The notes below the pieces were generated by a model. It did not search any database, was not told the origin of the DNA, and worked only from the letters and a program-made list of their open reading frames with translations. The position numbers and the translations under genes are program-made. A stretch of 64,000 nucleotides of DNA, from NCBI GenBank assembly GCA_014649555.1, contig BMTG01000009.1, positions 248,001-312,000 on the forward strand, given 5' to 3'. This document shows, piece by piece, positions 43,106-50,083 of the stretch (position 1 is its first letter; every line of letters starts with the position of its first letter). This DNA is from Streptomyces globisporus. GTDB lineage: Bacteria > Actinomycetota > Actinomycetes > Streptomycetales > Streptomycetaceae.

Positions 43106-43122
43106 GTTGCATCATGTGCAAC
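43106..43122 (-). promoter_or_regulatory. Palindrome upstream of the sugar-binding lipoprotein
   Basis: GTTGCATCATGTGCAAC has 6-bp arms and a 5-bp centre, 23 bp before the start codon. It is a candidate second operator (for example for a LacI, ROK or GntR protein). Confidence 0.5.
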
Positions 43123-43178
43123 GTGCGTTTCGTTCTGCACAACTGGCAGGAGAGTAGGCCTGCGTTCCGGTGACGACA

Positions 43179-43194
43179 AGTGGTCTCGACCACT
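43179..43194 (-). promoter_or_regulatory. DasR-responsive element (dre)-like site
   Basis: AGTGGTCTCGACCACT is a 7-bp-arm inverted repeat matching the dre consensus core TGGTCTAGACCA at all but one central base. It lies 96 bp upstream of the sugar-binding lipoprotein start. DasR is the GntR-type repressor of aminosugar genes, so the hexosaminidase/transport operon is probably under its control. Confidence 0.7.
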
Positions 43195-43258
43195 CTGTGA
43201 CCAGCGGATGCAGCCCGTGCAACGCGACCGAACCGTCACCTTCCGTGAGCGGACATGC

Positions 43259-43302
43259 GAAAGGCCCCCGGGCGTGCGGTGTCGCACGCCCGGGGGCCTT
43301 TC
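43259..43302 (-). terminator. Perfect 20-bp hairpin terminator
   Basis: Arms of 20 bp beginning GAAAGGCCCCCGG with a GTGT loop, 18 bp past the stop codon of the DUF3039 gene. It also separates that gene from the sugar operon's promoter. Confidence 0.85.
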
Positions 43303-43320
43303 GGGGTGGGGTGGCCGGAC

Positions 43321-43617
43321 CTACTTCTTGTCCTTGCCGCCGCCCTTGCCCTTGTCCTTGTCGCCGCCGGCGCCCATGGACTCGTAGATCTCCTTGCACA
43401 TGGGACAGACCGGGTACTTCTTGGGGTCGCGCCCCGGCACCCAGACCTTTCCGCACAGCGCGACCACGGGAGTGCCCTCCAGGGCGCTCGCCATGATCTT
43501 GTCCTTCTGGACGTAATGGGCGTAGCGCTCGTGGTCGCCGTCGCCCCTCGACACCTGCGGCGTCGGCTCGACGAGGGTCCCCGTACCTGCCCCGCGATCG
43601 GGCTCAAGAGTGCTCAT
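43321..43617 (-). CDS. DUF3039 domain protein
   Basis: A 98-residue small cytoplasmic protein conserved across actinobacteria. It has GDGDHERYAHYVQKDKIMASALEG, a probable metal-binding site made from LCGKVWVPGR and VCPMCKEIY (one Cys plus CxxC), and a Lys/Gly-rich tail (GGDKDKGKGGGKDKK). The ATG at 43617 (MSTLEP) is the start seen in relatives as I recall. It lies 31 bp downstream of the YqgE gene on the same strand and probably shares its transcript. Function is unknown. Confidence 0.88.
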   Translation of the reverse strand: MSTLEPDRGAGTGTLVEPTPQVSRGDGDHERYAHYVQKDKIMASALEGTPVVALCGKVWVPGRDPKKYPVCPMCKEIYESMGAGGDKDKGKGGGKDKK

Positions 43618-43647
43618 AACCGCCAAGGGTACTGAAAGAGACGGGCA

Positions 43648-44208
43648 TCAGTTGAGCGAAGGGTCGTCCGGATACGTGGCGATCATCGCGAGCTCGCTGC
43701 GCTGGCGGCGGAGCACCGCGCGCCAGAGCTGTTCGGGGCGCGGGGACGAGACGTCGCCGGGCTCGGACTCGACCACGTACCACGCGCCCTCGGTCAGCTC
43801 GCCCTCCAGTTGACCGGGGCCCCAGCCCGCGTACCCGGCGAAGATCCGCAGCGAGCCGAGGGCGGGGCCGAGCAGCTCCGGCGGGGTCTCCAGATCGACC
43901 AGGCCGATCGCCCCGTGCACCCGCCGCCAGCCGAGCGGGCCCTCGTCGCCGGGGATCACCGCAACGCCGAGCGCGGAGTCGAGCGAGACCGGGCCGCCCT
44001 GGAAGACGACGCCCGGCTCACCGGTCAGGGCGGCCCAGGACGCGAGGATGTCACCGACGCCGACCGGGGTCGGGCGGTTGAGGACCACGCCGAGGGAGCC
44101 CTCCTCGTCGTGGTCGAGGAGCAGCACCACCGCGCGGTCGAAATTCGGGTCCGTGAGGGCGGGTGCGGCCACGAGCAGTCGCCCTGTGAGCGAGGACACC
44201 TCGGTCAT
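43648..44208 (-). CDS. YqgE/AlgH family protein
   Basis: A 186-residue UPF0301 (YqgE/AlgH) protein. Typical features are the N-terminal LTGRLLVAAPALTDPNFDRAVVLLLDHDEEGSLGVVLNRPT (residues about 6-47), PGVVFQGGPVSLDSALGVAV and FAGYAGWGPGQLEGELTEGAWYVV near residue 125. These proteins have been linked to regulation of secondary functions in other bacteria but have no agreed biochemical role. The gene is divergent from murA. Confidence 0.9.
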   Translation of the reverse strand: MTEVSSLTGRLLVAAPALTDPNFDRAVVLLLDHDEEGSLGVVLNRPTPVGVGDILASWAALTGEPGVVFQGGPVSLDSALGVAVIPGDEGPLGWRRVHGAIGLVDLETPPELLGPALGSLRIFAGYAGWGPGQLEGELTEGAWYVVESEPGDVSSPRPEQLWRAVLRRQRSELAMIATYPDDPSLN

Positions 44209-44410
44209 GGCACGAATGATCCCGCATCTTCGCCCGCCGCGGGGGGCGAGTGCCCGTGATGCCGCCCTCAGGAGACCGAGCGCAGCTCAGGGCGCACGGA
44301 GGCACGGGGAGCGCACCGCCCGGCGGGGACACGGTGGGCCATCCGGACGGTAACCCTCCGCAAGATCGGGTGCGCGGAGGGTGTTGTGGCGGATTCATGA
44401 CGTTCGTACA

Positions 44411-44436
44411 CCCCCCTTCGCCTTACAGAAGGGGGG
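44411..44436 (+). promoter_or_regulatory. Hairpin in the murA leader
   Basis: CCCCCCTTC and GAAGGGGGG form a perfect 9-bp stem with an 8-nt loop, 60 bp before the murA start. It may be a leader structure or an operator; no run of T follows. Confidence 0.45.
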
Positions 44437-44495
44437 TAGGAGGCCATTACCCTTTTCGTTGGCCCCCTGCCCGACCACTCCGGAACGCGAGATAC

Positions 44496-45836
44496 ATGAC
44501 CGGCACAGACGATGTCCTGCTTGTCCACGGCGGCACCCCGCTGGAGGGCGAGATCCGCGTCCGAGGCGCCAAGAACCTGGTGCCGAAGGCCATGGTCGCC
44601 GCGCTGCTCGGCAGCGGGCCCAGCCGCCTCCGCAACGTTCCCGACATCCGTGACGTACGGGTGGTCCGGGGACTCCTCCAGCTGCACGGCGTCACCGTCC
44701 GCCCCGGCGACGAGCCGGGCGAACTGATCCTCGACCCCTCGCACGTCGAGTCGGCGAACGTCGCCGACATCGATGCCCACGCGGGTTCGTCGCGGATCCC
44801 GATCCTGTTCTGCGGCCCCCTGCTGCACCGCCTCGGCCACGCCTTCATCCCGGGCCTGGGAGGCTGCGACATCGGCGGCCGGCCGATCGACTTCCACTTC
44901 GAGGTGCTGCGCCAGTTCGGCGCGACCATCGAGAAGCGGGCGGACGGCCAGTACCTGGAGGCCCCGCAGCGGCTGCGCGGCACCAAGATCCGGCTGCCGT
45001 ACCCCTCGGTGGGCTCCACCGAGCAGGTGCTGCTCACCGCCGTCCTCGCCGAGGGCGTCACCGAGCTGTCCAACGCGGCCGTCGAGCCGGAGATCGAGGA
45101 CCTCATCTGCGTACTGCAGAAGATGGGCGCGATCATCTCCATGGACACCGACCGGACCATCCGGATCACCGGTGTCGACAAGCTCGACGGTTACACCCAC
45201 CGGGCGATCCCGGACCGCCTGGAGGCGGCCTCCTGGGCGTCGGCGGCGCTGGCGACCGAGGGCAACATCTATGTGCGCGGCGCCCAGCAGCGCTCGATGA
45301 TGACCTTCCTGAACACCTTCCGCCGGGTCGGCGGGGCCTTCGAGATCGACGACGAGGGCATCCGCTTCTGGCACCCGGGCGGCGCGCTCAACGCCATCGC
45401 GCTGGAGACGGACGTGCACCCCGGCTTCCAGACCGACTGGCAGCAGCCGCTGGTGGTGGCGCTGACGCAGGCCGCGGGCCTGTCGATCGTCCACGAGACG
45501 GTGTACGAGTCGCGGCTCGGCTTCACCTCCGCGCTCAACCAGATGGGCGCGCACATCCAGCTCTACCGCGAGTGCCTGGGCGGTTCGGACTGCCGCTTCG
45601 GCCAGCGCAACTTCCTGCACTCGGCGGTCGTCTCCGGACCGACCAAGCTGCAGGGCGCGGACCTGGTCATCCCGGACCTCCGGGGCGGCTTCTCGTACCT
45701 GATCGCGGCGCTGGCGGCGCAGGGCACCTCCCGGGTGCACGGCATCGACCTGATCAACCGCGGTTACGAGAACTTCATGGAGAAGCTGGAGAAGCTCGGC
45801 GCGAAGGTGGAGCTGCCGGGCGGTTCCCTGGTCTGA
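44496..45836 (+). CDS. murA: UDP-N-acetylglucosamine 1-carboxyvinyltransferase
   Basis: A 446-residue cytosolic enzyme of the EPSP-synthase family that transfers enolpyruvate from phosphoenolpyruvate to UDP-GlcNAc, the first committed step of peptidoglycan synthesis. The N-terminal GAKNLVPKAMVAALL motif binds substrate near residue 25. The catalytic loop GLGGCDIGGRPIDFHF near residue 125 keeps the Cys that fosfomycin alkylates. LPYPSVGSTEQVLLTAVLAEG and PDLRGGFSYLIAALAAQG match the second domain. No clear ribosome site precedes the ATG. Streptomyces often carry two murA genes, so a second copy may exist outside the window. Confidence 0.95.
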   Translation: MTGTDDVLLVHGGTPLEGEIRVRGAKNLVPKAMVAALLGSGPSRLRNVPDIRDVRVVRGLLQLHGVTVRPGDEPGELILDPSHVESANVADIDAHAGSSRIPILFCGPLLHRLGHAFIPGLGGCDIGGRPIDFHFEVLRQFGATIEKRADGQYLEAPQRLRGTKIRLPYPSVGSTEQVLLTAVLAEGVTELSNAAVEPEIEDLICVLQKMGAIISMDTDRTIRITGVDKLDGYTHRAIPDRLEAASWASAALATEGNIYVRGAQQRSMMTFLNTFRRVGGAFEIDDEGIRFWHPGGALNAIALETDVHPGFQTDWQQPLVVALTQAAGLSIVHETVYESRLGFTSALNQMGAHIQLYRECLGGSDCRFGQRNFLHSAVVSGPTKLQGADLVIPDLRGGFSYLIAALAAQGTSRVHGIDLINRGYENFMEKLEKLGAKVELPGGSLV

Positions 45837-45871
45837 CCCCGCTCAGTGCTGCCGCACACAGCACTGCGCAT

Positions 45872-45917
45872 CCGGCGCCCCGGTCCCCTCGCCGAGAGGG
45901 CCGGGGCGCCGGCTTTT
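45872..45917 (+). terminator. Intrinsic terminator after murA
   Basis: CCGGCGCCCCGG and CCGGGGCGCCGG form a 12-bp stem with a smaller inner pairing, followed by CTTTTC. It can also serve the convergent AraC gene. Confidence 0.85.
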
Positions 45918-45922
45918 CGCGC

Positions 45923-46744
45923 TCACGGAGAGCCGGGGCGCCGTGGCGCCCGCGCGAACCGGCCCGGGGTGGTGCCCGCGATCCGCTTGAAGTGCCGGGT
46001 CAGGTGGGACTGGTCGTGGAAGCCGACCGCGACGGCGGCCTCCCCCGGCGGCACGCCCTCCAGCAGCAGGCGGCGGGCCCGGTCGACCCGGCGGGCCGTC
46101 ACGTACTGGTGCGGCGCGATGGCGTAGGCCGCGCTGAAGGCCCGTACGAGATGGGTCGGGTGCGCGTGGACCAGCCGGGCGGCCTCGGCGAGTGTGACGC
46201 CCTCCCGCAGCCGCTCGTCCAGCAGCTCGCGCAGGTCCCGGGCGACGCCCGGACCGGGCCGTGGCGGCTCAGGGGCCGCCGGAGGCCGCAGATGGCCGCG
46301 CAGCCGCTCCCCGACGAACGCCAGGCGGCTCTCGGCCTCCAGCGCGTCGCCCGGGTCCGCGAGGGCGGTGTGCAGCCGGGCGACACGGGCGCGCAGCAGC
46401 GGATCGGCCAGATCGGGGGTGTCCACGGCCGGCCCGATGAGGCTCGCGTCGAGCTGGCTCATGTCCAGATAGAGCACCCGTTTGCGGAACCCGTCCGGGG
46501 TGGCGGGCGAACCGTTGTGCGGTACCTGCGGCGGCAGCAGGCTGACGGTGCCGTCCGGGGTGCCGTGCTGATGGCGGTCCAGGTCGTAGCGGACGGCCCC
46601 GTCGTCGACGATCAGGAGCGTCCAGGCGTCGTGGACGTGCATGGGGTAGGCGTGCTCGGTGAAGCGGGCATGGAAGACCTCCACGACCCCGGCGACGGAC
46701 GGTCGCCAGGCCGAGATCTCCTGCGGGCGGCTCGCGCGGGTCAC
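45923..46744 (-). CDS. AraC family transcriptional regulator
   Basis: A 273-residue regulator. The N-terminal cupin domain (about residues 10-150) has FTEHAYPMHVHDAWTLLIVDDG and LLPPQVPHNGSPATPDGFRKRVLYLD, a small-molecule pocket. The C-terminal helix-turn-helix pair is GVTLAEAARLVHAHPTHLVRAFSAAYAIAPHQY and GEAAVAVGFHDQSHLTRHFKRIAGTTPGRF. The GTG at 46744 is the first start, and the frame is open upstream without coding character. It is divergent from a DUF2000 gene, 49 bp away, so it probably controls that gene and itself. Confidence 0.88.
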   Translation of the reverse strand: MTRASRPQEISAWRPSVAGVVEVFHARFTEHAYPMHVHDAWTLLIVDDGAVRYDLDRHQHGTPDGTVSLLPPQVPHNGSPATPDGFRKRVLYLDMSQLDASLIGPAVDTPDLADPLLRARVARLHTALADPGDALEAESRLAFVGERLRGHLRPPAAPEPPRPGPGVARDLRELLDERLREGVTLAEAARLVHAHPTHLVRAFSAAYAIAPHQYVTARRVDRARRLLLEGVPPGEAAVAVGFHDQSHLTRHFKRIAGTTPGRFARAPRRPGSP

Positions 46745-46793
46745 GCCAAGAACGTACAAGACGCTCCGGCGGGGCGGCGGCCAGTCTCGAACC

Positions 46794-47249
46794 ATGGGAA
46801 ACACGCACGAGAACACGAGCGGCGACGGGACCGCGCCCGTCCGATTCGACACGAAGATCGCGGTGCTGCTCCGCGACGACCTGGAGACCTGGCAGCGGCT
46901 GAACGTGACCGCCTTCCTGGTGAGCGGTCTGGGGACGGCGGCGCCGGAGGTGATCGGCGAGCCGTACGAGGACGCCGACGCGACCGCGTACCTGCCGATG
47001 CTGCGGCAGCCGGTGCTGGTCTTCGAGGGGGCGAAGGAGACGCTGACCGCCGCGCACACGAAGGCCCTCTCCCGGTCCCTGAAGGCGGCCGTGTTCACCT
47101 CGGACCTGTTCGGCACGGGCAACGACCGGGACAACCGCGCGGCGGTACGGGCCGTGGGGCGGGACGCGCTGGATCTGGTGGGTCTGGCCGTGTACGGGCC
47201 GCGGAACGCCGTGGACAAGGCCCTGAAGGGCGCGCGGATGCATCCGTGA
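46794..47249 (+). CDS. DUF2000 family protein
   Basis: A 151-residue cytosolic protein resembling the DUF2000 family, which has a peptidyl-tRNA hydrolase II-like fold. Markers are FDTKIAVLLRDDLETWQRLNVTAFLVSGL near residue 18, PVLVFEGAKETLTAAHTKAL and LVGLAVYGPRNAVDKALKG at the end. The reaction is not known. Its promoter region is shared with the divergent AraC gene. Confidence 0.83.
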   Translation: MGNTHENTSGDGTAPVRFDTKIAVLLRDDLETWQRLNVTAFLVSGLGTAAPEVIGEPYEDADATAYLPMLRQPVLVFEGAKETLTAAHTKALSRSLKAAVFTSDLFGTGNDRDNRAAVRAVGRDALDLVGLAVYGPRNAVDKALKGARMHP

Positions 47250-47309
47250 GGTCCGGAGCCCCGAGGCGTACCGGCGGGGCTGTACGGGGCGCATGTGCCC
47301 CCGGCATGC

Positions 47310-47349
47310 GTAAGGGCGGCCTCTCCTGGTCGGGAGGGGCCGCCCTTAC
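47310..47349. terminator. Bidirectional terminator between DUF2000 and hup genes
   Basis: GTAAGGGCGGCC pairs with GGCCGCCCTTAC (12 bp), with a further weaker inner stem. It lies between convergent genes. Confidence 0.8.
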
Positions 47350-47360
47350 TGCGCCGTGGG

Positions 47361-47642
47361 TTACTTGCCCTTGGCGGCTTCCTTGAGCTTCGAGCCCGCG
47401 GAGACCTTCACGCTGTAGCCGGCGGGGATGTTGATCGGGTCGCCGGTCTGCGGGTTCCGAGCGGTGCGAGCGGCACGGTGGGTGCGCTCGAAGGTCAGGA
47501 AGCCGGGGATGGTGACCTTCTCGTCGCCCTTGGCGACGATCTCACCGACGGTCTCGGCGAGCGCGGCCAGCACGGCGTCGGCGTCCTTGCGAGTCACCTC
47601 GGCGCGGTCGGCCAGGGCGGCCACCAGCTCACTGCGGTTCAT
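47361..47642 (-). CDS. hup: HU family DNA-binding protein
   Basis: A 93-residue nucleoid protein of the short HU type (HupA-like; not the long Lys-rich HupS). It has MNRSELVAALADRAEVTRKDADAVLAALAETV, then the HU signature region FLTFERTHRAARTARNPQTGDPINIPA near residue 47, with the DNA-bending arm. HU compacts and bends the chromosome. Located downstream of a 579-bp gap with paired inverted repeats and upstream of a strong terminator. In S. coelicolor, hupA occupies the same place beside malic enzyme. Confidence 0.95.
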   Translation of the reverse strand: MNRSELVAALADRAEVTRKDADAVLAALAETVGEIVAKGDEKVTIPGFLTFERTHRAARTARNPQTGDPINIPAGYSVKVSAGSKLKEAAKGK

Positions 47643-48016
47643 GTTGTTACTCCCGTGTTCTTCTTGCCTGTGAGGCGTGAGATCGAAGCCGATGCTGCCA
47701 GGGCCCTCTGACAGTCCCCGGACCCGGGTCTGATGTCAGACCCTCTCGCCCGATTACGCATCCTGCCCCCACCAGCGGCGGGAAAGCCAATCCGGAACCC
47801 TTCGGAGCCGATGAAAAGCGCCACGGTTTGCTCGTGGTGACGCTCCGTCGACTTGGCCGAGCGGTCCGCAGCGGATGCCGGGCCCCGCAGGGCCCACTGC
47901 CCGCCCACCCTAAAGGGGCGTTTGGGGCGCCGCGACCCGCGACGCGCCGTACGGCACGGGCGGGTGCAGCCCGGGGTACTTCGCGCTTACCCCTCGAAAG
48001 GACCCCGAAACGGCTG
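47643..48016. promoter_or_regulatory. hup upstream region with alternative hairpins
   Basis: GGGTCTGATGTCAGACCC (47726-47743) is an 8-2-8 inverted repeat. TCTGACA (47707-47713) can also pair with the same TGTCAGA (47734-47740), so two hairpins exclude each other. They lie 65-100 bp upstream of hup. No other gene was found in the gap. Confidence 0.5.
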
Positions 48017-48217
48017 GGGCCTCTCGTTCGGATCAGGTCGGATCAGGGAGCGGGGTCCGGTGCGTGCAGCTGCGAGGCGGAGGATTGAGGCAACGCGGAT
48101 GGGATCTCCCCTGCTCGAGCGAAGCCGAGAGCTTGGGGGGAAGTTGGTGATTGACGACAACGCCGCAGATGTGCGTGCCGGACCCCGCGAGCCCGACCTG
48201 ATCCAAACGAGAGGCCC
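48017..48217. repeat. Nested inverted-repeat (MITE/REP-like) element
   Basis: Outer arms of about 40 bp lie at 48017-48060 and, inverted, 48178-48217. Both contain GGGCCTCTCGTT, GGATCAGGTCGG and GCGGGGTCCGG with few differences. Inside is a hairpin at 48106-48140 with the core CTCGAGCGAAGCCGAG, which I recognise as frequent between Streptomyces genes. It ends 4 bp before the malic enzyme stop codon and encodes no protein. Confidence 0.6.
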
Positions 48218-48221
48218 TAGG

Positions 48222-49658
48222 TCAGACAGTCGTGGAGAGGTCGGTCGCGGAGGCACCGGCGGCCTTCGCGGCGGCCCGGACGGCTCCGGCGACCGCGCCC
48301 GCGACCTTGTCGTTGAAGACCGAGGGGATGATGTAGTTCGCGTTGACCTCGTCCTCGGCGACCACGTCGGCGAGGGCTCCGGCGGCGGCGAGCATCATCT
48401 CCGTGTTGACGGTGCGGGACTGAGCGTCCAGCAGGCCGCGGAAGACACCCGGGAAGACCAGCACGTTGTTGATCTGGTTGGGGAAGTCCGAGCGGCCGGT
48501 GGCGACGACCGCGGCCGTCTCACGGGCGATCGCGGGGTCGACCTCGGGGTCCGGGTTCGCGAGCGCGAACACGATCGCGTCGTCCGCCATCGCGGCGACG
48601 TCGTCGCCGTTCAGCACGTTAGGGGCGGAGACGCCGATGAAGACGTCGGCGCCGACGACGGCCTCCTTGAGGGTGCCGGTGACGCCCTCGGGGTTGGTGT
48701 TGTCGGCGATCCAGCGCAGCGGCGAGTCGGGGTCGGCGGCGACCAGGTCCTCACGTCCGGCGTGCACCACTCCGTGGATGTCGGCGACCACCGCGTGCTT
48801 GACGCCCGCGGCGATGAGCAGCTTCAGGATGGCCGTACCGGCCGCGCCCGCGCCGGACATGACGACCCGTACGTCGCCGACGTTCTTGCCCACCACGCGC
48901 AGGGCGTTGGTGAGGGCGGCGAGCACGACGATGGCGGTGCCGTGCTGGTCGTCGTGGAAGACGGGGATGTCGAGGGCCTCGCGCAGCCGGGCCTCGATCT
49001 CGAAGCAGCGGGGCGCGGAGATGTCCTCCAGGTTGATGCCCGCGAAGCCGGGGGCGATGGCCTTGACGATCTCGACGATGGCGTCGGTGTCCTGGGTGTC
49101 CAGGCAGATCGGCCAGGCGTCGATGCCGGCGAAGCGCTTGAAGAGGGCCGCCTTGCCCTCCATGACGGGCAGCGCGGCCTTCGGACCGATGTTGCCGAGG
49201 CCGAGCACCGCGGAGCCGTCCGTCACAACTGCGACGGAGTTGCGCTTGATGGTGAGGCGGCGCGCGTCCTCGGGGTTCTCGGCGATGGCCATGCACACCC
49301 GGGCGACGCCGGGGGTGTAGATCATCGAGAGGTCGTCACGGTTGCGGATGGGGTGCTTGGACGCCATCTCGATCTTGCCGCCGAGGTGCATGAGGAACGT
49401 ACGGTCGGAGACCTTGCCCAGCACGACGCCCTCGATGTCGCGCAGACCTTCGACGATCTCGTCCGCGTGCGAGGTGGAGGTGGCGGCGATGGTGACGTCG
49501 ATCCGCAGCTTCTCGTGGCCGGAAGCGGTCACGTCGAGGCCGGTGACCGAGCCCCCGGAGGACTCGACGGCCGTGGTGAGCTGGGAGACCGCGGTGCCGC
49601 TCGCGGGCACCTCCAGCCGGACCGTCATCGAGTACGAGACGCTGGGCGCCGTTGCCAT
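48222..49658 (-). CDS. NAD-dependent malic enzyme with N-terminal ACT domain
   Basis: A 478-residue enzyme that oxidatively decarboxylates malate to pyruvate. Residues about 10-80 form an ACT-like regulatory domain (SYSMTVRLEVPASGTAVSQLTTAVESSGGSV). The catalytic part has IYTPGVARVCMAIAENPEDA, VAVVTDGSAVLGLGNIGPKAALPVMEGKAALFK, the metal-site FHDDQHGTAIVVLAAL near residue 235 and the dinucleotide-binding GAGAAGTAILKLLI near residue 267. The ACT domain suggests allosteric control by an amino acid. The ATG at 49658 is used; the upstream frame is not coding. NAD versus NADP preference is inferred, not shown. Confidence 0.93.
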   Translation of the reverse strand: MATAPSVSYSMTVRLEVPASGTAVSQLTTAVESSGGSVTGLDVTASGHEKLRIDVTIAATSTSHADEIVEGLRDIEGVVLGKVSDRTFLMHLGGKIEMASKHPIRNRDDLSMIYTPGVARVCMAIAENPEDARRLTIKRNSVAVVTDGSAVLGLGNIGPKAALPVMEGKAALFKRFAGIDAWPICLDTQDTDAIVEIVKAIAPGFAGINLEDISAPRCFEIEARLREALDIPVFHDDQHGTAIVVLAALTNALRVVGKNVGDVRVVMSGAGAAGTAILKLLIAAGVKHAVVADIHGVVHAGREDLVAADPDSPLRWIADNTNPEGVTGTLKEAVVGADVFIGVSAPNVLNGDDVAAMADDAIVFALANPDPEVDPAIARETAAVVATGRSDFPNQINNVLVFPGVFRGLLDAQSRTVNTEMMLAAAGALADVVAEDEVNANYIIPSVFNDKVAGAVAGAVRAAAKAAGASATDLSTTV

Positions 49659-49863
49659 GGCCGAGTCCTTCTCTTTCCTTAGCTTCATTGCCGCACATCC
49701 GGAGGGTGGGTTCCGGATGTGCTTCCCGATCGTCGCACCTACCGACTGGTAGCCGGTAATGACTGCCGTCTTTCGGAAAGTAGTTTCCACCATACGAGAG
49801 ATCACCCGTTCGGCGGAACCCCCAACGGGCCGGAAAGCAGTCGGCGGGACCCCTGCAACGAGA
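49659..49863 (-). promoter_or_regulatory. Malic enzyme leader with 11-bp hairpin
   Basis: GCACATCCGGA (49693-49703) and TCCGGATGTGC (49712-49722) form a perfect 11-bp stem with an 8-nt loop, 35 bp before the malic enzyme start. It could be a leader hairpin or an operator. Confidence 0.55.
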
Positions 49864-49899
49864 ACAGACCCGCGCCACCGGGGGGTGACGCGGGTCTGT
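49864..49899 (-). terminator. Hairpin terminator, possibly ending a small RNA
   Basis: ACAGACCCGCG and complement, continued by CACC/GGTG with single mismatches; the loop is GGGG. It lies 185 bp downstream of the HelD-like gene, an unusual distance for that gene's own terminator. Confidence 0.75.
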
Positions 49900-50083
49900 C
49901 TTTCGGGCTTAGGTGGCACCGACCCGCCATGCTCGCCTCGCGGCAAGTGGTCGCTCGAAGCGACGAAGGTTGGGCCCGGGGGCTTGGATCGAGCCGGTGC
50001 CAGTACCACGGTAACAAAGACCCCGGAAAAGTGATTCCCGTGCGCCGGGTTGACTCGCGAAAGCCTCCCCGACGGGCCCGGCG
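49900..50083 (-). ncRNA. Candidate small RNA or long 3' trailer downstream of the HelD-like gene
   Basis: The 184 bp between the helicase stop codon and the terminator contain no gene. On the minus strand TACCGT near 50010 fits a streptomycete -10 box, but the expected -35 is poor. A stem (GTCGCTTCGAGCGAC, 49950-49964) lies inside. It may be an independent small RNA of roughly 120-140 nt or merely a trailer. Confidence 0.35.

Noticed and set aside
44496-45836. Loss of the MurA catalytic Cys (as in mycobacteria)
   Set aside because: The loop reads GGCDIG, so the Cys is present; only the residue after it differs from the common Thr or Ala.
47852-47895. A TGGCCGAGCGGTC stretch resembling the D arm of a serine/leucine tRNA
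   Set aside because: No acceptor, anticodon or T arm can be matched around it.
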